This document shows positions 17,346 through 26,336 of a DNA stretch of 64,000 bases, one piece after another. This stretch comes from Candidatus Finniella inopinata (GTDB taxonomy: Bacteria; Pseudomonadota; Alphaproteobacteria; Paracaedibacterales; CAIULA01), in NCBI RefSeq assembly GCF_004210305.1, contig NZ_SCFB01000004.1, forward strand, positions 225,554-289,553. Reading direction: 5' to 3'. Numbering within the stretch: position 1 is the first letter of the stretch; every line of letters begins with the position of its first letter. A program made the translations under genes and the position numbers. Below the pieces are notes generated by a model. It ran no database searches. It saw nothing but the letters and a program-made list of their open reading frames with translations, and was not told the origin of the DNA.

Positions 17346-18169
17346 TATTTCCCCTCCCTGTAAAACTCCATCTCCACCAAATCACTCAACCGATCCCGCT
17401 GATAAACAGCAAACGACTGATAACGAACCGAGCACGCATTCCCCTGTTCATCGCTGCCCTGAAACCAATCAAACGTGGCTGCTCCTTGCTCAATATCCCC
17501 CAATAACGAAAACTTTTGCCTCTCCTCCAACGGATTCACCCACACAATGTCATGGTCCTTTGTGTGCCAACTGGAAAGGCGTGATAGATGCAAACCCGTT
17601 TTTTCGTGTTCACGCATCGGCGTAAAGACAATCTGCTCAATCTCGCTCAAACCACAACCCGGTTGATAATATCCCCCATACGCCCATAAGGCTTTCTTTC
17701 CCATTGTGCCAGGCGGCGTCATCACCGACTGTCCCATTAGAATTTCTTGCTTTAAAACACAAGGCGACTCGGCTTGCACCTTAAACTCTTTACGAATCAA
17801 CAGACTTGAAAGTGGCCTAAATTCTTCACCCAAACCTTGTGTTAAAAATCTCTCAAAATGAATTTCAAACGACTGCAAACTGCCATACCGCTCCAACGCC
17901 TTATTGGCTTTATACAACTCATACGGTTCACAATCTTTCCCTTGGTTTTGAACAATCGCGTGTATGGGACCTTTCGGCGCATAAACAATTGGCCTCAAAC
18001 GCCCCTGCACTGAAATTCGTTCCAAACAACCCTCCTTATCGGTTTCAAACTCAACAGGCCCGCCCCCTAACCGAAACACCGCCTGGTCGAAATTCTCCTC
18101 CCCAGTAAACGGTGCCGAATACCCCCGCGGCAACGCCCGTCGTGGCGCTAAGTGTCGTTGGAATCTCAT
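17345..18169 (-). CDS. prophage-cluster protein, tail region, unknown
   Basis: About 274 residues from the ATG at 18169, which forms an ATGA overlap with the upstream stop and has GGAG before it; an upstream in-frame start would reach further into the 539-residue gene. The protein opens with a basic stretch (MRFQRHLAPRRALPRGY) and then a globular, beta-rich body. I cannot name a family. Position between the large tail-region gene and the lysin points to a tail fibre or baseplate component; inference from synteny only. Confidence 0.7.
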   Translation of the reverse strand: MRFQRHLAPRRALPRGYSAPFTGEENFDQAVFRLGGGPVEFETDKEGCLERISVQGRLRPIVYAPKGPIHAIVQNQGKDCEPYELYKANKALERYGSLQSFEIHFERFLTQGLGEEFRPLSSLLIRKEFKVQAESPCVLKQEILMGQSVMTPPGTMGKKALWAYGGYYQPGCGLSEIEQIVFTPMREHEKTGLHLSRLSSWHTKDHDIVWVNPLEERQKFSLLGDIEQGAATFDWFQGSDEQGNACSVRYQSFAVYQRDRLSDLVEMEFYREGK

Positions 18170-19785
18170 AATTTTTCTCCTAGACTGACTTGACGAGGGG
18201 CCGACCACTGCCCCTCCAACACAAGCTTTATCCTATGTTCCAAACTGCCTTGAGTCCTCAAATCCAACAATTCCACATCAACCGCTGTCGTCTGTTCACC
18301 CAACAAACCCTCAAGACTCACACCCTCGGTATCAAAAGACGCCAACAAATGCCGAATTTGATCCTCCGCACGGCCATGCACCTGAATATTTTTGACAAAC
18401 GTCTCAAGCGTTAAGGTTGCAGGATTAATAATCCCTTGCGTGGGCTGCTGGTCTTGATAATCCCGACAAGAAACCGAACCTTGCCCCACCCCCGCAGCCA
18501 CCCCCAGGCGCACCAAAACCACCCTTTCTTGATCATTAACCTCAAGGCGGTATTCCATGACTTTCCCCTCCAAGGCCCCACCCGGAATAAAACCACCCCT
18601 CAAAACGACGCTATCGTCCAACCCAATATCCAGTGCTCTCTCAAACGGCACTTGAAACTCAACCTCAATGCAACGCGCCGTCCCCGCCAAATAAGCCTTT
18701 GCCATTTCAATTCCATGCGCAATCGCCTGCTTCCCCCTGCTCGTCTGGAAAAAACTGGCACTGCCCTCGGGCAAACACCCCTCAACGTTTTGCAGCTGTA
18801 TTTTTAGCTTTTTATGCCTACGGCGAATTCGCCCCTTTAACTGAAAATCATGATGCAATGTAAAACACGCCACCTCCGTTCGCTTTTGACGATACTGCCA
18901 ATCAAGCCACAGCTCGCCCTTAAACCATGACCGTTTCAATCGCATTGGCTTTCGATCAGGCCCCAGGGGAAATTCTGGGCTTAATGTCGGATAAAGGCTC
19001 AAAGCCCCTGTGCGTGGGGGATTTATTTTCTCCAAAAAACTTCTTGTAACCTGATAACCACTTTTCTTTCGGCTCTTCTCCGGCCCCAGCCTATCCCCAA
19101 CTTTTGGCCACGCACGAACCAACGCATTCGGTGTTAACGTATTGATCTGCCCGCTTGAAAACTGGCCTGCAATTTTAGGGAACAAGTTGAATTCGCCATG
19201 CGCTCTTTGCAACCACTCCGCCCTCACCTCAACCTCAATCCCATCAAAAGGCACATCTCCCAGACCAATTTTCAAACTATCGGCCAACACCCATTCACTC
19301 AAATCAAGCCGCCGCCTCCCCTCAAACAGATTTGACAACCCAAGCGTCCCAGCGCACCGATCCCAACAAAACAACTCCGGCCGCGCCTCCAAAACGCTGA
19401 CCGGATTATCATCGCCCGGCTCCACAAAAAGCTCATCGTAAAAGGGCGCCACCTTCAACGTCGACGCCACCCCCTCCAATTGCGTAGCCGCGTCTTTAGG
19501 CTCGGCTGACAATTCAATCTCAGCAAAGTCTTGGTTAAAGCTTCGTGGAAAACCCAATGGCTGCCCCTGGAACAGCATCGTCACTTTTCCATTTTGATCC
19601 TCACAACTTATAACTGCCCAACTTCCCCGAACAGGCGCACCGGCTGGCACCAGCAGCCTCGCCAGCGCCACTTCCCCTTCTTTCTGGGAAATCGTCAGTT
19701 TAAAAATCTTTAAATCTTCCCTCTTTAAGGATTCTATATTTTGTAACGGTTGCTTATTTTCGACCCACGCAAAGTATATCTTCAT
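18166..19785 (-). CDS. prophage-cluster tail/baseplate-like protein
   Basis: 539 residues beginning MKIYFAWVENKQPL and then a segment (KLTISQKEGEVALARLLVPAGAPVRGSWAVIS...GKVTMLFQGQPLGFP) that reads like the start of phage hub/late-control-type proteins, which share a beta-barrel with baseplate hubs. The later part is mixed and charged. No signal peptide. It is the largest gene left in the tail part of the cluster; no tape-measure or tail-tube gene is present. Function by position only. Confidence 0.7.
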   Translation of the reverse strand: MKIYFAWVENKQPLQNIESLKREDLKIFKLTISQKEGEVALARLLVPAGAPVRGSWAVISCEDQNGKVTMLFQGQPLGFPRSFNQDFAEIELSAEPKDAATQLEGVASTLKVAPFYDELFVEPGDDNPVSVLEARPELFCWDRCAGTLGLSNLFEGRRRLDLSEWVLADSLKIGLGDVPFDGIEVEVRAEWLQRAHGEFNLFPKIAGQFSSGQINTLTPNALVRAWPKVGDRLGPEKSRKKSGYQVTRSFLEKINPPRTGALSLYPTLSPEFPLGPDRKPMRLKRSWFKGELWLDWQYRQKRTEVACFTLHHDFQLKGRIRRRHKKLKIQLQNVEGCLPEGSASFFQTSRGKQAIAHGIEMAKAYLAGTARCIEVEFQVPFERALDIGLDDSVVLRGGFIPGGALEGKVMEYRLEVNDQERVVLVRLGVAAGVGQGSVSCRDYQDQQPTQGIINPATLTLETFVKNIQVHGRAEDQIRHLLASFDTEGVSLEGLLGEQTTAVDVELLDLRTQGSLEHRIKLVLEGQWSAPRQVSLGEKL

Positions 19786-19875
19786 AAAAACTCTTATATA
19801 AAATTAACTCGACAATATTTATTGAACAGGCTATAAAATTCCATAAGATCACCCTTCGTTCGAAAATGACCCTTT

Positions 19876-20871
19876 ATGAGCAATCTTAAAACCGCCGCCC
19901 TTGACGATATTCACACCTCCTTGGACATGCCCAAAAACTTTTCCCCAAAGTCCACCCCTTTGGCTTTTTTAAAGTGGTTCGTCAGCCGTGGTTATGCCCA
20001 GGGTGTATTTTGGGCCATCATGATTTGCGTGGTCAGCGTCACCAACGACTTACTCATGAATCATCTGGGCGGACGCCTTCACGTCGTCGAAATTTCGTTT
20101 TTCAGATTTCTTTTTAGCATGCTCTCCGTCTTACCCTTGATGCTCTCAAGAGGAACTCAGCTATTCAAAACAGAACAACCCATGATGCATGTCTGGCGCG
20201 CTGTTATTGGGGCTTGCGCTTTGGGCTTGTGTTGTTATTCCGTAAACATCATGCCCTTGGCTGAAAACACAACCATCATGTTCGTGGAACCGTTGTTTTT
20301 CTTGATTCTTGCTTTTTTCATTCTGGGTGAAAGAGTCAACCTGCAACGTTGGATGGCAACAGGCGTTGGTTTCCTTGGCCTGTCCGTCATTTTGCAACCC
20401 GGGACCGAGGCCTTTCAAATCGTTGCCTTTGTCCCTATGACCGCCGCCATCTTGTTTGCGATTTTAAATATCATGGCTAAGACCATGATTCGCGATGAAC
20501 ATTCGTATACGTTGCTATTCTATTTTGGCCTGGGCACCACCTTATTTGCATTGATCCCAGCGTGCTTTTTTTGGCAAACCCCTACCCTATTTGAACTGTT
20601 CCTCTTAGCTCTCTTAGGCATTGGCGGCAATATGATTCAGGTATGCCTCTTCCGCGCTTTCTCAGCAACCGAGGCTTCAGGTCTTGCCCCCTTCCGATAT
20701 GTGGAATTCATCGTAGCCGCCGTCTTTGGTTACCTGATCCTGGGCCAAATCCCAACCTTAATTATCATGCTAGGGGCCGCCCTCATCATCGCCAGCACAT
20801 TCTATATCACTGTCGTCGAAACCCGCCGCGAAAAACGCGATCGGGCTGATGGGGCTGATGGGGCTAAGTAG
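19876..20871 (+). CDS. EamA/DMT-family transporter
   Basis: 331 residues with about ten hydrophobic segments in two halves, the drug/metabolite transporter fold. The typical motif at the end of the first EamA half is visible (ENTTIMFVEPLFFLILAFFILGERVNLQRW), as is the second-half counterpart (FRYVEFIVAAVFGYLILGQIP). The C-terminal tail is basic, with a short GADGADGAK repeat. It is encoded on the strand opposite to the surrounding prophage genes and splits that cluster, so it is either cargo or a later insertion; a palindromic repeat starts 24 bp after its stop. Substrate unknown. Confidence 0.88.
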   Translation: MSNLKTAALDDIHTSLDMPKNFSPKSTPLAFLKWFVSRGYAQGVFWAIMICVVSVTNDLLMNHLGGRLHVVEISFFRFLFSMLSVLPLMLSRGTQLFKTEQPMMHVWRAVIGACALGLCCYSVNIMPLAENTTIMFVEPLFFLILAFFILGERVNLQRWMATGVGFLGLSVILQPGTEAFQIVAFVPMTAAILFAILNIMAKTMIRDEHSYTLLFYFGLGTTLFALIPACFFWQTPTLFELFLLALLGIGGNMIQVCLFRAFSATEASGLAPFRYVEFIVAAVFGYLILGQIPTLIIMLGAALIIASTFYITVVETRREKRDRADGADGAK

Positions 20872-20895
20872 ATATCTGCTTCGAAATTCGAAGGG

Positions 20896-21034
20896 GATAC
20901 CCAATGAATTTCGGAATATGAATTCGAAAATAAGGGGCGAGCGTCCCTCACCTTCAATGGGGTGTACACTTGCTACATGAGGACGAGAGCACCCGCAATT
21001 TTCGGAAAGCAGATTTCGAAATTCATTGGGTATC
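20896..21034. repeat. 139-bp palindromic MITE-like element, copy 1
   Basis: The ends are inverted repeats: GATACCCAATGAATTTCGGA at the left and, read from the other strand, GATACCCAATGAATTTCGAA at the right. The interior contains TATGAATTCGAAAATAAGG and CGCAATTTTCGGAAAGCAGA. A second copy lies at 26068-26193 and partial ones at 31207-31254 and about 53933. No ORF, so movement would need an outside transposase. Sits between the DMT gene and a prophage gene and ends 2 bp from the latter's stop. Confidence 0.85.
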
Positions 21035-21036
21035 AA

Positions 21037-21546
21037 TTAGATCTCTTCTAATTCCAACCTCCACCCAGCCTTCAACCCCCATTCATTCGTATGCAGGCTA
21101 TACCGCACCGTCCGCATACTCAGCCACGGCCGATAACTCACAAAACACGGCAAACGTCTTTCCTTTAATCGAACCTGATCAACGCCCAGGCGCTCCACCG
21201 AAATCATTTTCTGACTTTCATCCATGGCCACAACCGATTCCTCAACCGCCGCCCGCTCAAGCCTAATCGGGTTATTATTCATATCCGGCAAAACCTTTTG
21301 CCATAACCGTTGAATACACCCCACTTGCACAACAGCCCCAGGGCATAATCCGTCAGTCGCCAGGCTTGTTTTGTCGCTGCAATGAATAATCGATCGATAC
21401 TTGGAACGCGGTGTCCCAACAAACACCAACTCGCCATTAATGGTACGCCTCATCTTCCCTTGTTCTACCGGCAATAATTCCTGTACGCACCCTCTGGCCG
21501 ACAGAGGCGGCAGACCACCCAAACTTAAAATCAATTCCGTTTCCAT
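21037..21546 (-). CDS. prophage-cluster protein, tail region, unknown
   Basis: 169 residues, METELILSLGGLPPLSARGCVQEL..., ending WRLELEEI. Beta-rich by pattern, no membrane segment, no recognisable family. In gene order it follows the tail-completion gene and a small ORF, where GTA clusters carry tail-tube and chaperone genes. The palindromic repeat begins just after its stop, so the next ancestral tail genes may have been lost at this junction. Confidence 0.65.
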   Translation of the reverse strand: METELILSLGGLPPLSARGCVQELLPVEQGKMRRTINGELVFVGTPRSKYRSIIHCSDKTSLATDGLCPGAVVQVGCIQRLWQKVLPDMNNNPIRLERAAVEESVVAMDESQKMISVERLGVDQVRLKERRLPCFVSYRPWLSMRTVRYSLHTNEWGLKAGWRLELEEI

Positions 21547-21555
21547 TATTATCCC

Positions 21556-21696
21556 CTACTCTGCCCACCGCGGCTTGTCATGTATCCGACCCCGCACACT
21601 TTCCTTCGCCTGATCCTCCAACCATTCCAAAACAGCCGCAGGGCTCACAATTTGTTGCGACAAAGACTCGTCAAATTTTTCTTCTTTAGATTGCAT
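21556..21696 (-). CDS. small prophage-cluster ORF (46 aa)
   Basis: Reads MQSKEEKFDESLSQQIVSPA and on to KPRWAE, an acidic, amphipathic, helical peptide. It fits tightly between the tail-completion gene (stop at 21699) and the next gene (start 21546), as expected for real compact phage genes. GTAs carry a small tail-assembly-chaperone gene near this position; the match is by position, not sequence. Confidence 0.5.
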   Translation of the reverse strand: MQSKEEKFDESLSQQIVSPAAVLEWLEDQAKESVRGRIHDKPRWAE

Positions 21697-21698
21697 GC

Positions 21699-22139
21699 TT
21701 AAACTCTGATCAGGACATCATAATACTGCTGCACATTCCTGGGTCTATTTGCCGCAGGCCGTTCCACCACATTTTCCGCCAAACGCAGCATCCCCTTTTT
21801 CCCATTCTTCAAACTTAGAACTGTCCCGTCCATTGCTTGACGCACACTGGCCGATAAATCCATTGATTCTCGACCACTAGGCGACCTACTAAAAATTGAC
21901 GCCTTCACTTTAAGACGCGTATTGGCGCTATTTTTACCTAAAGCCATCGACGTCCACACTTCCTCAAGCTCCAATACAATCAACGGCAGCCCCATGCTTG
22001 GGGGAACGGCCATATGAATGTTTTCCGAAGCTCCAGCCACCCTCACATCTTCCTGCATCGCCAATAATTGACGAACAGCGTTTAACACACCAAAATCAGC
22101 CACCAAATTACTCCCAAGATTAATCCCAAAATCTCTCAT
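21699..22139 (-). CDS. tail-completion/terminator-like protein (GTA g8/DUF3168 position)
   Basis: 146 residues. Pattern of a tail-terminator protein: helical N-terminus with VLNAVRQLLAMQEDVRVAG, a beta core (PLIVLELEEVWTSM...RLKVKASIFSRS) with SMDLSASVRQAMDG, and a C-terminal strand NVQQYYDVLIRV. Its ATG overlaps the ancestral stop of the head-tail joining gene (ATGA), consistent with an originally coupled operon. Assignment rests on order plus pattern. Confidence 0.65.
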   Translation of the reverse strand: MRDFGINLGSNLVADFGVLNAVRQLLAMQEDVRVAGASENIHMAVPPSMGLPLIVLELEEVWTSMALGKNSANTRLKVKASIFSRSPSGRESMDLSASVRQAMDGTVLSLKNGKKGMLRLAENVVERPAANRPRNVQQYYDVLIRV

Positions 22140-22504
22140 TCGTTTACTTTCCCATGGTCAGCAACAACCGCCTCCACAAAGCCAACCGATTGGGAAAGCT
22201 GAAATGGGGACAATATATTTAAAATTTTACCTTTCCAGGCTATCGCGCGTAAACCTGCATGTAAAGCATTTCTATCATTTCATTTTCGCATAGCTACTCG
22301 ATACAAACCCATTGATTTTTGCTCTTCCACAACGTGCCAACCCTCGCCCTGCTGCTGATTCATGGCTGGAATAGGTTTTACCATCGCCCACGTTTGCCCC
22401 ACCTCCTGCCACTTTTCCTCATAATCACCAACCTCTGTTTCAGAAATCACCCGTTTTAAAAAAGTAATCCGCTCCTTTAAACAACACGCCGTTAAACGCT
22501 TCAT
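22136..22504 (-). pseudogene. head-tail joining protein gene with internal TGA
   Basis: Codons 1-74 encode the N-terminal part of an SPP1-gp16-like head-tail adaptor (MKRLTACCLKERITFLKRV...EKWQEVGQTWAMVKPI...YRVAMRK). Codon 75 is TGA (22280-22282). The same frame continues open for 47 more codons with the expected C-terminal part (HAGLRAIAWKGKILNILSP and VEAVVADHGKVNE) and ends in a TGA overlapping the next start. A full product would be about 122 residues, the family norm. Other genes here use TGA as a normal stop, so a nonsense mutation is more likely than recoding. The start overlaps the connector's stop. Confidence 0.85.
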
Positions 22505-23055
22505 GTCAGCCCAACCAGTCGATGGGGCGCCAACAACTCTTTAAACAAACTGTCCAGGGTTGACTTACTTTCAAAACTGGCACTGCACCTGTTTTCGTAA
22601 AAATCAGCAATTCTCACCAACAGGGCCTGGCGAATACCGGCCGGAATACTCTTGGGATAATCGCCATAACCAGACCGGTAAATCACTTCAACGGCTTCAC
22701 TATCTGCAACACAAATCAGTTTTGGCATGGAAGACATCGTCTCCAAGCCATACCGTTTCATGGGCTGTTTTCGATCACCTTGGAAAATTTTGTTCACGGA
22801 AATAATTTCCATAAGTGGCGGATACGGCAATTTAATTTCCACCAACCCCCCCTTTTCTGACTTATCTGGTTGCCACATCAACTGCCACGTTCGACTGATC
22901 AACGATTTCCCTAAATAGCTTTCCACGTTCTGCGTCGCCGCCTGTATAATCGTCAGTAAATAATCATCCTCAAAGGAATGATCAAGACGCAAATGCGCCT
23001 TGACCTCTGGCAAACTGACAACCTCAATTTCTGCTGGCTTTAAAACCGTCAACAT
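22501..23055 (-). CDS. head-tail connector protein (GTA g6 / gp6-like)
   Basis: 184 residues of the phage gp6-like connector family: SLPEVKAHLRLDHSFEDDYLLTIIQAATQNVESYLGKSLISRTW is the diagnostic N-terminal helix set, and IPAGIRQALLVRIADFYENR the C-terminal helix. It would form a ring below the portal. Starts 3 bp after the capsid gene stop and overlaps the head-tail joining gene by 4 bp. Confidence 0.87.
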   Translation of the reverse strand: MLTVLKPAEIEVVSLPEVKAHLRLDHSFEDDYLLTIIQAATQNVESYLGKSLISRTWQLMWQPDKSEKGGLVEIKLPYPPLMEIISVNKIFQGDRKQPMKRYGLETMSSMPKLICVADSEAVEVIYRSGYGDYPKSIPAGIRQALLVRIADFYENRCSASFESKSTLDSLFKELLAPHRLVGLT

Positions 23056-23058
23056 GAT

Positions 23059-24171
23059 TTATTCCTTTGTAAAATTGACAACTTTAATCGCATCAGTGTT
23101 GATCACATCCCCGCCCACACGCTTGGTCGTATAAAATTCCACATATGGCTTGGCACTGTATGGATCCCGCAAGACATGAATATCCCCCCGATCCACAATC
23201 TGATACCCTTCCCTGAAATTGGCAAAGGCAACGGCTGTACTGGCCTTCCCCCTTACCAAGGCCGGCATTTCATCCACAATCACCACAGAATGCCCCAACA
23301 ATGTATGCGGCTGCCCCGCCAACAACCCCGGCTGCCATAAAAAGTTCCCCGTTGATCTGTCTTTCAATCGTCTAATCCCTGCCATCGCACTGCAGGACAT
23401 CATCCACACAGCCCCCGCCAAATACTCAGGCTTCATGGCACTTAAAACATCCAACAACACATCAGGGTTCGACAACTCTCCATCAACACCACTTTTAAAG
23501 GTCTCAATTTTGCCACCCTCTTTAGAACCTGCCTCAACCAATGGATAACTCAAAAACCCCTTTGGCTTCCCATTCCCATCCCCATGAATAAATGCTGCCG
23601 TTTCAGTACGCGCAATTTTGTCCGCAATTTTACCAATCAACCAACTTTCCAAATCAATGCTGGCATCATCCAAAAGCTTTTGGCTGGCCCTAGGCTTTGC
23701 GTAAATCTGATGCGTTGGAATTTTCAGCTTCATCAATTCCGGTGTCGTTGTCTCCGGTCTGTCTTCCACCTCACCGACCCAACCCACATCGGCGCACCCC
23801 TTATCCAGCAATAATTCCAAGCTATCGCCCGAAATACGGGTAACCCGGGCCAGGTTTCTAAGCGGAGACGCCTGCAACAACGTTTGCTGAATATGCTCCA
23901 TCATCGGCTGCGGAATAAAATACCCCCCGCGCGACCCCTCTTGGGATGTCAAAGACTTTTGGTCATACCCCTCAAATCCCTTCCCCACATAATTCAAAAA
24001 CGCCTTCTTCTCAAGGCTGTCCCCCTCGCTTTGACCGCCATTCATCAATGGACGATTCTGCGCCGAATACGTTTGATTGAACCGATGATCTTGCTTTTGC
24101 TGAAACGCCTTGAAGGAATTCTCTAAATTATTCAACGCTTCATCGATTTTATTGATACTTAAATTTTCCAT
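23059..24171 (-). CDS. HK97-fold major capsid protein
   Basis: 370 residues. An N-terminal charged helical scaffold-like region (about 1-75) would be removed by the prohead protease. The HK97 fold follows: SRGGYFIPQPMMEHI, LRNLARVTRISGDSLELL, ASQKLLDDASIDLESWL, RTETAAFIHGDGNGKPKGFL and the C-terminal IVDRGDIHVLRDPYSAKPYVEFYTTKRVGGDVI. The frame is intact, unlike portal and adaptor. A strong terminator lies just upstream, between protease and capsid, so capsid expression may need its own promoter or read-through. Confidence 0.93.
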   Translation of the reverse strand: MENLSINKIDEALNNLENSFKAFQQKQDHRFNQTYSAQNRPLMNGGQSEGDSLEKKAFLNYVGKGFEGYDQKSLTSQEGSRGGYFIPQPMMEHIQQTLLQASPLRNLARVTRISGDSLELLLDKGCADVGWVGEVEDRPETTTPELMKLKIPTHQIYAKPRASQKLLDDASIDLESWLIGKIADKIARTETAAFIHGDGNGKPKGFLSYPLVEAGSKEGGKIETFKSGVDGELSNPDVLLDVLSAMKPEYLAGAVWMMSCSAMAGIRRLKDRSTGNFLWQPGLLAGQPHTLLGHSVVIVDEMPALVRGKASTAVAFANFREGYQIVDRGDIHVLRDPYSAKPYVEFYTTKRVGGDVINTDAIKVVNFTKE

Positions 24172-24195
24172 GATCTTTCCTTTATTTGTTGTTAT

Positions 24196-24230
24196 AAAAA
24201 AAGGGAGCCGGCTACCAAGCCTGCTCCCTG
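24196..24230 (-). terminator. strong rho-independent terminator inside the prophage head operon
   Basis: On the minus strand AGGGAGC-A-GGCT pairs with AGCC-G-GCTCCCT around a short loop and is followed by seven T. It sits between the prohead protease stop (24273) and the capsid start (24171), oriented to stop transcription coming from portal and protease. Confidence 0.85.
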
Positions 24231-24272
24231 TGCATCCCCCCTTTTAAGGGGAAAAATGGTTGAACTCTCTTC

Positions 24273-24794
24273 TTACATAACCTCCGCCAACCCCCGCAAC
24301 CGCACCAAAATCCTCGCCTCATCGTCCCTATAATCAAGATTCTTATACGCCGTCACCTTCGCCGCCGGATTCGCCGCAAACGTCACCAACGACACCTCAA
24401 ACAGCTCAATCGTCTCCAACACCCGTTGCTTCGACTGACGCTGCGCCTTCACCACCTCGTACCCAATCGACAACCCATCCACAATGCCCGACTTCAAAAG
24501 GGCATAGGCCTCCCGCCCGTGACGAACATCCAACAAAAGTTTCCCCTTCACATAAAGACCATAGGGATCTTCTTGAATATCTAGCCACACTCCAATCGGT
24601 ATTTTCGGGTCATGTTGCCACAACATTTTCGGCATTTGCTGCCGCTGGCTCCACTTTTTCAAACTTTGATTAAACGCCCCGGGCGCCACCACCTCTTGAT
24701 GCAGATACACCATCCCAAACACGCTAGCATACCCCGTGAAAGTCCCATCCTCTTCCAAATTTTTGATATTTAATCGGTGTTCTTTTGTCTCCAT
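24273..24794 (-). CDS. HK97-family prohead protease
   Basis: About 173 residues of peptidase family U35/S78: FTGYASVFGMVYLHQEVVAPGAF, then MLWQHDPKIPIGVW with the likely catalytic His, and GIVDGLSIGYEV with the likely catalytic Ser, followed by ELFEVSLVTFAANPAAKV. I choose ATG 24794 (AAGGAG 5 nt upstream) over GTG 24800, which would abut the SD. The enzyme matures the capsid protein encoded next. Frame intact. Confidence 0.9.
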   Translation of the reverse strand: METKEHRLNIKNLEEDGTFTGYASVFGMVYLHQEVVAPGAFNQSLKKWSQRQQMPKMLWQHDPKIPIGVWLDIQEDPYGLYVKGKLLLDVRHGREAYALLKSGIVDGLSIGYEVVKAQRQSKQRVLETIELFEVSLVTFAANPAAKVTAYKNLDYRDDEARILVRLRGLAEVM

Positions 24795-24796
24795 TT

Positions 24797-26039
24797 TCAC
24801 TCCTTCCTTTCTGCGAATAGAACATTACCGGAATCTAACGGCCCATACCCCACCGCTTGTCGCTTCTCATTAATCGTTAGAAAATCCGCATTCACAATTT
24901 TTGACCAGGCCGCCTCCCGACGCGGCGCCAAGGCCGGAATAGCATCCGTGTCATATCCCAAACGCAAATTCTCTCCAAAATAAGGCGTCAGCCACAAATT
25001 AAACTCCGCCACCAAAAACTCTAATAACGGCAAAATCGTATCTTCCCACAAATGAAACCGGGCTTCTCGATAATTGGCAAACGTCGCATCCCCCGGCACC
25101 CCCGCCAACATAGGCGGCACCCCAAAAGCCTGCGCAATTTCCCTGGCCGACAAATTCTTACCCTCAATGAAATCCAAATCCTTCGGCGACAGTCCCATCT
25201 CTTTCCACTCAAAATCCCCCTCCAGCATAATCACCCGACCCGCATTGCGCGCCCCCTCATAGGACGCTTTCAGATCTTGACGCAATGTCTGACGCTGCTC
25301 CTCCGTCAATGGATAACTATTCGGGCCTGGCCGAATCATAAACGCCCCCGATGGTCGCCCTCCGTTTTGCATCAACGCCAGGTTATGCCCCGCCACCGCA
25401 TTATGCTGATCAATCGCCCCGCTAGCGGCCTCCAAGGGGCTCATCCCATACCAATCATGCAACGGGTTAAACAACTTCAAATGCAAGATAGAGGACTGAC
25501 CCGTCAACGGATCAACCGGCATCTGCTTTTTATGCCCTCCAACCGCGTACTCAAACGCCGCTGGCACCCCACCGCTTCCCGGCACAATCCGTATCCGATC
25601 CGGCCGCAAAGGGTACAACTCCTGTGGCTGCCCCTGTTGGTTATAAACCGCCTCAATATACGTATGTCCCCGACAACAACAAATAACTGACCACCGCCTC
25701 CACAAAGGCCGCCCCCGCCAAACGCGGGCTGGGGGTTTGCAGCAAATCCAACAAAGGGTGCGTCTCCAGCTCATGCTCATCTTGTTTTTTGCGTTCATAT
25801 AACAACCACGGAACACTAGCCAAGCCCCGCGCAATCACATTCAGGCACCGATAAACAATCACATTTTTTTGATACCCCTCGTCAGCCAAACTGTCATACC
25901 GCTTAGGCGTCCACAACGGCTGCCCCAAAATCCCACAGGCCAACAACGACCCCATTTGACTTGATTTTTGCTCAGTCTTATTGTCCGCTTTATTATCTGA
26001 GGACAACAGATTTCTAATAGTATGCAACAAAGAAATCAT
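24797..26039 (-). pseudogene. phage portal protein gene with a +1 frameshift
   Basis: Two frames encode one HK97-type portal. The first (from 26039) gives the N-terminal part with YDSLADEGYQKNVIVYRCLNVIARGLASVPWLLYE and ends ...YLLLSGTYVY. The second resumes with HTYIEAVYNQQGQPQELYPLRPDRI and runs to 24797. Removing one G from the GGGG tract at 25668-25671 joins them as ...LLLSG-HTYIEAV... in one frame of about 413 residues, the usual portal length. Conserved blocks such as GMSPLEAASGAIDQHNA and LSAREIAQAFGVPPMLAGV are intact. Unless a sequencing error or slippage rescues it, no functional portal is made. Confidence 0.88.
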
Positions 26040-26067
26040 CGGACCTTTTCTTACACATTAGTGTTTT

Positions 26068-26193
26068 GATACCCAATGGATTTCGAAATATGAATTCGAA
26101 AATAAGGCCAGAGCGCCCGGAATGTACTGAAGTACATGAGGACGCGATGTGGCGTAATTTTCGGAAAGCAGATTTCGAAAGGCGAAGGGTATA
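26068..26193. repeat. 126-bp palindromic MITE-like element, copy 2
   Basis: Starts GATACCCAATGGATTTCGAA and ends TTTCGAAAGGCGAAGGGTAT; interior blocks TATGAATTCGAAAATAAGG, TACATGAGGACG and AATTTTCGGAAAGCAGATTT are shared with copy 1. It lies just upstream of the portal gene start, so copies 1 and 2 bracket the head-gene block 21037-26039. Confidence 0.85.
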
Positions 26194-26336
26194 ACCATTC
26201 TACATTTCTTTTACCCCTCTTCCCCCATAGCCCACAAATTTTAAAACGTCCCATAAAAAAGAAGGCAGGTGTATATTTTTTGTTTGTAAAAATCTAAAAT
26301 TTTACTAAAATTAAAACAAAATCTAAGGTGGAATTT

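Noticed and set aside
26051..26254. Minus-strand ORF of 67 codons upstream of the portal gene
   Set aside because: It is read through the palindromic repeat copy 2; the composition is that of the repeat and no SD or family pattern is present.
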